Below are positions 26,146-33,800 of a DNA stretch of 64,000 nt, piece by piece. Under the pieces are notes generated by a model that made no database searches, was not told the DNA's origin, and was given only the letters and a program-made list of their open reading frames with translations. The position numbers and the translations under genes were made by a program. How positions within the stretch are numbered: the first letter of the stretch is position 1; the number at the start of each line of letters is the position of its first letter. Source of the stretch: Actinocorallia longicatena (GTDB lineage: Bacteria > Actinomycetota > Actinomycetes > Streptosporangiales > Streptosporangiaceae); NCBI RefSeq assembly GCF_039534125.1, contig NZ_BAAAUV010000001.1:310001-374000 (forward strand), written 5' to 3'.

Positions 26146-27227
26146 CCGGGCAGGTGGTGCCGGGCGGCGTGCAGGGCCCGCCACTGCCGTCCGCCGCGCT
26201 TGGGGGCGTGCTGTTCGAGGTAGCGGCGGAGCTTGACGAGGTCGTCGGCGTTGTCCTTGGCCGCGGTCCCTGCCAGGCAGGCCACGATGTCCTCCGCCGA
26301 CCCCGGCTCACCGCGCAGGAACCAGCCGCGCAGGCCGACGGCGTGCGCGACCGACACGGCCTCGGCGGTGCTCATCACGGTCGACAGCCGCTCCATGGTC
26401 CGGCCGTCGGAGGTGGTGCCGGACCGCAGGTCGCGGAAGGTCTCGACCAGCACCTCCAGCACGTCGCGGTGCGGTGCGGCCTCGACGCCCGAGCGGCGCA
26501 GCAGGGCCGCCGACTCGGCCTCGACCAGGTCGAGCTCGGTGGCCAGGTCGGGGATCGGGAAGACGGTCTCGAAGTTGAAGCGCCTCTTGAGCGCCGCGCT
26601 CATCTCGTTGACGCCCCGGTCCCGGGTGTTCGCCGTGGCGATCACGTTGAACCCCTGCCTGGCGAAGATCATTCCTTCGGTTCCGGGCAGCTCGGGGATG
26701 GCGACGACGCGCTCCGACAGCAGGGACAGCAGGGAGTCCTGCACCTCCAGCGGGCAGCGGGTGATCTCCTCGAACCGGACGAGACGGCCCTCGGCCATGC
26801 CCTTCAGCATCGGAGCGGGCACCAGCGACCGCGCCGACGGGCCCTCGGAGACGAGGAGCGCGTAGTTCCAGGAGTACTTGATCTGGTCCTCGGTCGTGGC
26901 GGCTCCGCCCTGGATCGTCAGGGTGGAGGTCCCGCTGACGGCCGCGGCGATCAGTTCCGACAGCAGCGATTTCGCCGTGCCGGGCTCGCCCACCAGCATC
27001 AGCCCCCGGCTGGTCGCCAGGGTGACCAGGGCCCTGTCGATCAGCGAGGGGTCGCCGACGAACTTCCGCCGGATCCCCCGGCTCTCGTCGCCGACGACGA
27101 ACCGGCGGGCGGCCTCCAGGCTCAGCGCCCAGCCGGGCGGCCGGTGCCCGGTGTCGGACTCGGCCAGCCGGGCCAGCTCGTCGGCGTACCGCACCTCGGC
27201 GGGCGGTCTCTGCAGGTCCTCGCTCAT
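26142..27227 (-). CDS. MoxR-family AAA+ ATPase (YehL-like)
   Basis: 361 residues, the same size as E. coli YehL. Walker A is GEPGTAKS near residue 80, Walker B is RLVRFEEITRCP near residue 150, sensor 1 is VIATANTRDRGVNE near residue 197, and KRRFNFETVFPIPD supplies the arginine finger. MoxR ATPases act as chaperones that remodel or activate partner proteins, often with VWA proteins. It is followed by DUF5682, VWA and SWIM genes with 4-base overlaps. Its ATG overlaps the stop of a 14-codon DUF4132 remnant in exactly the same ATGA manner. Confidence 0.92.
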   Translation of the reverse strand: MSEDLQRPPAEVRYADELARLAESDTGHRPPGWALSLEAARRFVVGDESRGIRRKFVGDPSLIDRALVTLATSRGLMLVGEPGTAKSLLSELIAAAVSGTSTLTIQGGAATTEDQIKYSWNYALLVSEGPSARSLVPAPMLKGMAEGRLVRFEEITRCPLEVQDSLLSLLSERVVAIPELPGTEGMIFARQGFNVIATANTRDRGVNEMSAALKRRFNFETVFPIPDLATELDLVEAESAALLRRSGVEAAPHRDVLEVLVETFRDLRSGTTSDGRTMERLSTVMSTAEAVSVAHAVGLRGWFLRGEPGSAEDIVACLAGTAAKDNADDLVKLRRYLEQHAPKRGGRQWRALHAARHHLPG

Positions 27228-27268
27228 GGGGTCACCAGCTCTGTCAGGTCGGAGATCACTTCGGGCAC
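27224..27268 (-). pseudogene. Vestigial C-terminal tail of a fourth DUF4132 gene
   Basis: Between the first DUF4132 stop and moxR the minus strand reads VPEVISDLTELVTP followed by TGA. This matches the C-termini of the neighbouring DUF4132 proteins (SEVIVDLTALTS, SEVLSDLTGLVS). The DNA is also close: GTCAGGTCGGAGATCACTTC against GTCAGGTCGACGATCACTTC at the end of the neighbouring gene. Its stop overlaps the moxR ATG. It looks like what remains of a lost tandem copy that was once translationally coupled to moxR. It has no start of its own. Confidence 0.6.
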
Positions 27269-27278
27269 TCGCGGTCCC

Positions 27279-30200
27279 TCAGCTCGTCAGGGCGGTCAGG
27301 TCGACGATCACTTCGGAGACCGTGACGGTGTCCGCGGACTCGTCCGGGTCGTCCTCGGCTCCCTGGCGGCCCTCGATGCCGACGGCCTGGAGCGTCTGCT
27401 CGAGCTCGTCGTCGGGGTGGGCGTAGGTGAGGCCGGGGGAGAAGTCGATGGTCAGGTGACGGCCCGAGGGCAGCTCGCGGGTGTACCGGTGCACGGTCGC
27501 GCCCTCGCCCGCGTCGCCGCGCTCCCAGCCCCGGTACTGCAGGCTGAGGATCTTGGCGGCGGGGACGGTCGCGGCCTCGAACCTGGCCAGCCTGGAGCTC
27601 AGGGTCTCGCCCGGATCCAGGGTGATCACGGGCCGTCCGAGCTGCGGGAACGGCTGGAGGATCTCGTAGTCGGCGAAGAGCTCGCTCCAGGCGTCGAGGT
27701 CGGGGCCGAGGTGGATCGGATGGGCGATGCGCACCCGCGTTCCGTCCGGCAGCGTGAAAGCCTCGTCGTCGACGCCGGCGAGGGTGCCGTCCTCGGCGAC
27801 CCGGAACGCCCCGGCGTCGCAGAGGAACACCAGGCGGCGGATCAGGTGCCTCTGCAGCGGATGCTCCGCGAACAGCTCACGGAACTCGCCGGGGGTCCAG
27901 GACCGGGTGCGGACCATCGCCCGTTCCAGCCGCTGGATCTGCCGGGAGGCGATGGTCCGGACGTCCTTCTTCAGGCCGGAGAAACGCTGCCGGGCGGCGG
28001 CGGCCAGCTCCGGATCGTCCTTGGCGCCGGGGGCGGGGAGCGCCTTGCGGATCCGGCCGTCCTCGTCGAGGACGTACGGGCGGAGCTGCTCGTCGAAGCC
28101 GACGGTGAACCGCCGTGGCCCGTAGTCGAGGACGGTGCTGCCGTCCTCGCCGAGCCCCAGGTCGGGGACGAGCCGATCGGCGAGCTGCTCGGAGTCCAGG
28201 CCGAGTGCCTCGGCGACCTCGTCGATCTTCTGCTTCGCGCGTTCCTTGAGCGCCTTAAACCGCAGCCGCTGGCCGATGCCGTGCAGATGCATCAGCGCGA
28301 CGTCGCTGCCGATCGCGGCGAGGACGTCGAGGCCGGCCACCGCCCGCTGGTGCCCGCCCTCCCCCGGCCAGGCCTTGATCATCGGAGTCAGGTTCCGGAC
28401 GGCCGTGTCGCCGCCGAGGATGCCGAGGGCGGTCAGCGCCCAGCCGTCCTTGGCGGGCAGCCCCACCCGGCGCCAGGCCTCGAAGAGCTCCCAGGAGAAG
28501 ACGTCCAGCGACTGCGGGGTGCACACCTCCTTGACCGTGGCGAGCCCGGCGTAGACGGCGTCGGGCCGGGAGATGGCGAGCATCGACAGCACATGGGCGG
28601 TCGCGGCGGCGGGCAGCGCCCGGCCGTCTGCCAGACGGGGTTGCGGGAGCCGCCCGGGATCCGCCCAGGCGGGCAGGGTCGGCATCCGGCGCGGCAGGTC
28701 CTCCAGCGGATCGGCGCCGAGGAGGGCGGCGACGGCCTCCTCGGCGGCGGGGCCGTGGGCGCGGGCCGCCTCCAGAGCGCCGGGTGCGATGCGGAGCGCG
28801 GCCTCCGCCGCGGTCCTGGCCCGGCCGGGCTCGCCAAGGGCGTCGGGGATCAGGAGAGCGGCTCCGTGCCTGGTCAGCCAGGTGCGGGCGGTTCCGCGGG
28901 CGGACTTCAGGCGCAGCCAGCCGGCCATCAAACGGGCGGTGGCGAGGTCGGAGAAGGGCAGCAGCAGCCGACCCGCTGCCGGGCTCGCCTCCGCCGACGC
29001 CCGGAGCCTCGGCAGGGCCTCGAGCCCGAACCTGGCGGCGATCGCCGCCATGACGTCCAGGTCGTCGCCGTAGCGGTCGGGCTTCGCCCAGTACTCCAGC
29101 AGCGAGCGGGCGTCGTCCTCGGGGCCGTGCATGAGGTAGTGGTTCAGCGCCCAGATCCCCTCTCCGGACTCCAGGCTCTTCAGGTGGGGACGCCGGATGT
29201 TCCTCCCCGACGGGTAGGAGTCCGCCTTCGCCGCCCACTCCTCCCGCTCGCCCGGCAGCCAGCGCAGCTCGGCGGGGTGCGCGGGGGGTTCGAGCTCGAG
29301 GACGATCTGCGCGGTCTTCGCCCGGGGACGCGTCCACGGCGGCGCGGCCAGCAGCTCGGGCAGGGAATCCAGAGGAGCCTCGGGCAGGCGCCGCAGCTTT
29401 CCCGCCAGCTCCTTAGCGCGGGGCGGCAGATCTCCTTCGAGGAGCTCGGGGTGGCCGAGGAGATGGTCGCGGAGCAGCCCCGCCGCCTTGGGCGACGCGC
29501 TCGCGGCGTCCAGGAGCCGCATCGCCCGCACGGGGAAGGCCCGCATCGCCTCGAACAGCCCGGCCGTGAGGTGGCGGTTGTCGTCGCGGTGGCGCAGGAG
29601 GAGCCCGAACGCCTCGTCGGTGGGGATCCCGCCGAGGACGGCCGCGATCGCCTTGGCCTCCTCCGAGCCGCTGTGCTCTTCCTCGAGGATCCGTGCCACC
29701 AGCGGGACGATCCGCTCCCCGTAGGCGTCGGCGAGGGTGGACAGGACGGGCAGCCGCACGAGGTCCCGGTGCCGGGCCTCGTAGGCCGCGGTCAGCGCGG
29801 CCAGATGCGCCTCGGTGCTGAGCGAGCACCACAGCAGCCAGGTGATCCCCTGCCAGCCCTTGGCGAGGTCGGGCAGGAGCTCGTCGACCCATTCCGTCTC
29901 GGCCGGTGCCAGGAACGCGGCGATCTTCCGGAAGGACCGGCCCCGCTCGCGCAGCCCCGCGAGGACCGCGACGGCCTCCCGGTACTCCTCGTCTCCCGCG
30001 GCGGCCAGCAGCGCCCGGAGCCGGACGACGCCCGAGGAGTTCCAGCTCCAGTCGAAGTAGCGGGTCGAGCACAGGCTCAGCCTGCCCGCGATCGGCCCCT
30101 TCTCCCCGTCGGGACGGACACCGTAGGAGGTCCAGGAGACCGTGAAGGTGGCGGCCGAGTGCCCGACGGCCGCGACCGCGAAGGCGAGGCCGTGCTGCTT

Positions 30201-30527
30201 CACCCAGTGGTCGACGAACATCCCGGCGGGGCGGCGGCCGCCCGCGGTCAGCACTTCGAAGAGGATCGCGGCACCGAGCGGGTCCGGCTCCCCGTCAAGG
30301 TAGGAGCGCAGGGCCTTGATGAGCGGAAGGTGGCTGACCGAGTCCCGCGAGATGCTCGCGATCGGCTCGGCCCCGGCGGCGATCAGCGCCTCGACCTTGG
30401 CCGTGGCGTCGGCGTCGAGAGAGATCGGCGGGCCGGGGACGCCGCCGCGGCGGGGATGGAAGGAGCGCTTCCAGGGAAAGTCACCGGAGGTCCAGCCGAG
30501 AGCGGCCGGTGCGGAGGTGGTGGGCAT
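27279..30527 (-). CDS. DUF4132 protein, tandem copy 1 (MolR/YehI-like)
   Basis: 1082 residues. The N-terminal two-thirds look like HEAT-type helical repeats and begin with the FHPRRGG element shared by all copies. The DUF4132 core runs from about residue 800: LDYGPRRFTVGFDEQLRPYV, RKALPAPGAKDDPEL, FRVAEDGTLAGVDD, and FADYEILQPFPQLGRP. I see no WGR domain, unlike E. coli MolR/YehI. The start ATG overlaps the stop of copy 2 by one base (TGATG). The open frame continues upstream for 610 codons, but that is shadow of copy 2. No catalytic residues can be named; the family has no known activity. Confidence 0.85.
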   Translation of the reverse strand: MPTTSAPAALGWTSGDFPWKRSFHPRRGGVPGPPISLDADATAKVEALIAAGAEPIASISRDSVSHLPLIKALRSYLDGEPDPLGAAILFEVLTAGGRRPAGMFVDHWVKQHGLAFAVAAVGHSAATFTVSWTSYGVRPDGEKGPIAGRLSLCSTRYFDWSWNSSGVVRLRALLAAAGDEEYREAVAVLAGLRERGRSFRKIAAFLAPAETEWVDELLPDLAKGWQGITWLLWCSLSTEAHLAALTAAYEARHRDLVRLPVLSTLADAYGERIVPLVARILEEEHSGSEEAKAIAAVLGGIPTDEAFGLLLRHRDDNRHLTAGLFEAMRAFPVRAMRLLDAASASPKAAGLLRDHLLGHPELLEGDLPPRAKELAGKLRRLPEAPLDSLPELLAAPPWTRPRAKTAQIVLELEPPAHPAELRWLPGEREEWAAKADSYPSGRNIRRPHLKSLESGEGIWALNHYLMHGPEDDARSLLEYWAKPDRYGDDLDVMAAIAARFGLEALPRLRASAEASPAAGRLLLPFSDLATARLMAGWLRLKSARGTARTWLTRHGAALLIPDALGEPGRARTAAEAALRIAPGALEAARAHGPAAEEAVAALLGADPLEDLPRRMPTLPAWADPGRLPQPRLADGRALPAAATAHVLSMLAISRPDAVYAGLATVKEVCTPQSLDVFSWELFEAWRRVGLPAKDGWALTALGILGGDTAVRNLTPMIKAWPGEGGHQRAVAGLDVLAAIGSDVALMHLHGIGQRLRFKALKERAKQKIDEVAEALGLDSEQLADRLVPDLGLGEDGSTVLDYGPRRFTVGFDEQLRPYVLDEDGRIRKALPAPGAKDDPELAAAARQRFSGLKKDVRTIASRQIQRLERAMVRTRSWTPGEFRELFAEHPLQRHLIRRLVFLCDAGAFRVAEDGTLAGVDDEAFTLPDGTRVRIAHPIHLGPDLDAWSELFADYEILQPFPQLGRPVITLDPGETLSSRLARFEAATVPAAKILSLQYRGWERGDAGEGATVHRYTRELPSGRHLTIDFSPGLTYAHPDDELEQTLQAVGIEGRQGAEDDPDESADTVTVSEVIVDLTALTS

Positions 30528-33500
30528 CAGGAGACCAGTCCCGTCAGGTCGGAGAGGACTTCGGACAGAAGGAGGGGGTCGACTCCCGCGGGAGGCAGGG
30601 AGCCGGTGCCCCAGGAGTCGTCGCGGCGCGCGCTGACCCGGACCGCCAGCAGCTTCTGGTCGGGGAACTCCCCGACCGCGCCGACGGCGATCCCGGGTTC
30701 GAGGTCGATCGTCAGGAAGGTGCCGCCGGGAAGCGGCCGGTAGATGACCGGTTCGACGCCCGCGTCCTGCGGGCTGCCGCGCAGCCAGCCCCGCTTGGTG
30801 AGCCCGAGGAGCCTTCCCGTCGGGACGGTGGCCCCCTCGAAGGCGGCGAACCCGGTCGCGGGGAGGGTGAACAGGGGGCGTCCGAGCTGCGGGAACGGCT
30901 GCAGCAGTTCGTAGTCGGCGAACAGCCCGCTCCAGGCGGGCAGGGCGCCGCCCAGATCCAGGGGGTGGGCGATCCGGACCGTCGCGGAGTCCGGGAGGGT
31001 GAGGGCGGTGTCGCCGGCGTCGGCGAGGGTGCCGTCCTCGGCCACCCGGAAGGCGGTGCCGCCGTCGGTCCAGACGAGGCGGCGGACGAGATGGCGGAGC
31101 AGCGGGTGGCCGGCGAGCAGTTCGCGGAACTCCGCCACCGGCCAGGAGCGGCGGTCGACCATGGCCTGTTCGAGGCGCCGGATCTGGTCGGCGGCGACGG
31201 TCCTGACGTCCTTCTTCATCTGGGCGAACCGCTTCTTCGCTTCGGGCGCGAGCTCGGGATCGTCCTTGACGCCCGGTGCGGGCAGGTCCTTGCGGCGTTT
31301 GCCGTCCCCGTCGAGGACGTACGGGCGGAGCTGCTCGTCGAAGCCCACCCGGAAGCGGCGCGGGCCGTAGTCGAGGGTGAGCGCGCCGTCCGGCTCGAGG
31401 CCGAAGTCGGGGACGAGCCGGTCCCCGAGCTGCTCGCCCGTCAGCCCGAGCGTCTCGGCGACCTGGGCGATCTTCTCCCTCGCGCGTTCCTTCAATCCCT
31501 TGAACGGGACGCGCTGGGCGATCCCGTGCAGGTGCTGGAGGGCCGTCTCGGTGCCGATCCCGGCGAGCACGTCGAGGCCGAGCACGGCCTTGGCGTGGCC
31601 GCCCTCCCCCGGCCAGGCCCGGACGATCGGGGTGAGCCGCCGGACGGTACCGTCGTCGCCCAGGAAGCCGAGCCCGGTCAGGGCCCAGTTGTCCTTCGCC
31701 GGGGCGCCCGCGAGCCGCCAGGACTCGAAGACCTCCCAGCCGAACTCGGCGAGCGACGCCGGATCGGCCAGCTCCCGCACCGCGGTCAGGCCCGGGTAGG
31801 GCTCGCCGGGACGGGAGAGGGCCAGCATCATCAGCACGTGCCCCGCGGCCTCGTCGGGCAGCGCGTCCCCTCCGGCGAGCCGGATCTGGGGAAGGCGCAC
31901 CGGATCGGCCCAGGCGCCGGGCACGGGCATCTTGACCGGGAGGTCGTCGAGCGGATCGCGGGCGAGGAGGTCGTCGATCGCTCCTGCGGCCTCCGTGCCG
32001 TAGCCCGCCGCGGCCGATCTGACCCGCTCGGCGGGAAGGACGCGGAGGGCGGCCTCCGCCGCGGTCCGCGCGGGTCCCGGCGCGCCGGTGGCGTCGGGGA
32101 CCAGGAGCCTGGCCGCGCCCTCGCCGTGCCGCCGCAGCCAGGCGACCGCGATCAGCCGGGCCGACTTCAGCCGGACGAGCCAGTCGGCCATCAGCCGGGC
32201 CGTCTCGATCTCGAGGTAGGGCGCGAGCACGACGCCGTCGCGGACCGGTGAGGAGGCGGCGGCGCGTCGCAGCGGCGGGAGGGCGTCGACCTCGAACCGG
32301 GCGGCGATCGTGCCGAGGTCGTCCAGGCCTCCCCAGTAGGAACCGGCCGGGTTCCACGCGGCGAGCTGCGGGCGGACGAGGTCGTCCGGCGCGCTGTTGG
32401 CGTAGGCGATGGCGCTCCAGCTTCCTCCGTCGCCGGTCAGGGGCGAGGTCGCGGGAGGCGGCCCGTCGCCCCGGGTGTCCCAGCGCTGGAGCCAGTCCTC
32501 CCGTTCGCCGGGGTTCCAGTGGATCGAGGCCTCCGCGGGCGGGGTCAGGGCGAGGACGGTCGCGGTGGTCTTCCGCCGCGGCCGGGTCCAGGGCGGTGCG
32601 GTCAGCAGATCGGGCAGCTCACCGGGCGGGGCGGTGGGCCGCCGCCGCAGGCCGTCGGCGAACGCCGCGACCGCCTCGGGGAGGTCGCCGTCGAGGAGAT
32701 CGGGATGGGCGAGCAGATGGCCGCGCAGCAGCCGCAGGTGGACGGGCGACGACGTTCGGCCGAGGGCCTCCACGGCCCGTCCGGGCGCGCACTCCATGGC
32801 CGTGCCGAGCGCGGCCAACGCGTCGCCCTCCGGGGGCAGCCCCGTCAGGATCGCGAACACCTCGTCGGTCGCGATCCTGCTCAGGACCGACAGGATCGTC
32901 CTGCGGTTGCTCTGCGGGTTTCTCACGTCCAGCGCCTCGGCGAGGAGCGGGACGGCACGTTCGCCGTGCGCGTCGGCGAGGGTCGTCAGGACGGGGAGGG
33001 TCAGGGTCCGCCGGCCGAGCGGGATCCGGGCGGCCGCGGTGGCGAGCTGGCCGGGGGTTCCGGCGGAGCACCACACCAGCCAGTCCTCGGTGGCGCGGTC
33101 GGGGAAGTTCGCGCAGGCGGCGTCGGTGAGGGCTGTTTCGGTAGGGACGAGGTAGGCGGCCAGCGCCTGGTGGAAGACGCCCCGTTCCGCCGTCTGTGTG
33201 AGCAGCGCCGCGGCCTCGGTGTAGAGGGAGTCGTCCGCGGCGGCGAGCAGCGCGCGGAGCCGGAGGGCCGCCGCGGGATCCCACTGGCGCTGGAAGCCGT
33301 GGACGGCGTGCCGGATCCGGCCTCCCTTCACGATGGTCTCCCGTGCCTGGAAGGAGATCGAGCGCCAGGCGATCTGGACCGAGGCCAGCTCGGCGACCGA
33401 CCGGACCGCGAAGGCCGTTCCGTGCTCGGCGATCCAGGCGTCCAGGAACATCCCGGCGGCGAGGTTCCGGCCGCCCGTCAGCACGCCGTACACGGCGGCC

Positions 33501-33754
33501 GCGCCGCGCGGATCGGGCTCGCCGGCCAGCCAGGCGCGGGCCGAGTCGACGAGGACCGGCTCGCTCTCCTGGTCCCCGAACGCGTGCTCCAGATGCTTCC
33601 GGCGCTCGGCGACCAGGGCGGCGACCTTGGCGGGAGCCTTGGCGTCGAGGACGATCCGCGGCCCTTCCACGCCGCCGCGCCGGGGATGGAAGGCCTGCTT
33701 CCACGAGCCGGGGAACTCCCCGAACGCCCAGGCGGTCACGGTCTCTCGTCCCAC
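30527..33754 (-). CDS. DUF4132 protein, tandem copy 2
   Basis: 1075 residues, colinear with copy 1 along its whole length and clearly a diverged duplicate. Shared landmarks are FHPRRGGVEGPRIVLDA, APPWTRPRRKT near residue 385, KDNWALTGLGFLGDD, and the C-terminal core from residue 791 (LDYGPRRFRVGFDEQLRPYV; FADYELLQPFPQLGRP). The GTG start at 33754 has a GGGAG ribosome-binding site eight bases upstream. The 46-base gap to copy 3 is the only non-overlapping junction among the three. Function unknown. Confidence 0.85.
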   Translation of the reverse strand: MGRETVTAWAFGEFPGSWKQAFHPRRGGVEGPRIVLDAKAPAKVAALVAERRKHLEHAFGDQESEPVLVDSARAWLAGEPDPRGAAAVYGVLTGGRNLAAGMFLDAWIAEHGTAFAVRSVAELASVQIAWRSISFQARETIVKGGRIRHAVHGFQRQWDPAAALRLRALLAAADDSLYTEAAALLTQTAERGVFHQALAAYLVPTETALTDAACANFPDRATEDWLVWCSAGTPGQLATAAARIPLGRRTLTLPVLTTLADAHGERAVPLLAEALDVRNPQSNRRTILSVLSRIATDEVFAILTGLPPEGDALAALGTAMECAPGRAVEALGRTSSPVHLRLLRGHLLAHPDLLDGDLPEAVAAFADGLRRRPTAPPGELPDLLTAPPWTRPRRKTTATVLALTPPAEASIHWNPGEREDWLQRWDTRGDGPPPATSPLTGDGGSWSAIAYANSAPDDLVRPQLAAWNPAGSYWGGLDDLGTIAARFEVDALPPLRRAAASSPVRDGVVLAPYLEIETARLMADWLVRLKSARLIAVAWLRRHGEGAARLLVPDATGAPGPARTAAEAALRVLPAERVRSAAAGYGTEAAGAIDDLLARDPLDDLPVKMPVPGAWADPVRLPQIRLAGGDALPDEAAGHVLMMLALSRPGEPYPGLTAVRELADPASLAEFGWEVFESWRLAGAPAKDNWALTGLGFLGDDGTVRRLTPIVRAWPGEGGHAKAVLGLDVLAGIGTETALQHLHGIAQRVPFKGLKERAREKIAQVAETLGLTGEQLGDRLVPDFGLEPDGALTLDYGPRRFRVGFDEQLRPYVLDGDGKRRKDLPAPGVKDDPELAPEAKKRFAQMKKDVRTVAADQIRRLEQAMVDRRSWPVAEFRELLAGHPLLRHLVRRLVWTDGGTAFRVAEDGTLADAGDTALTLPDSATVRIAHPLDLGGALPAWSGLFADYELLQPFPQLGRPLFTLPATGFAAFEGATVPTGRLLGLTKRGWLRGSPQDAGVEPVIYRPLPGGTFLTIDLEPGIAVGAVGEFPDQKLLAVRVSARRDDSWGTGSLPPAGVDPLLLSEVLSDLTGLVS

Positions 33755-33800
33755 GTGTCACTCCCGTCCCATTGGAATTGGCCGCGAATCTAGCGGGCGG

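Noticed and set aside
26154..30743. A 1529-codon rightward open frame over moxR and the first DUF4132 gene
   Set aside because: Low-complexity Gly/Arg/Gln-rich shadow with no domain; the leftward genes have clear motifs and overlaps.
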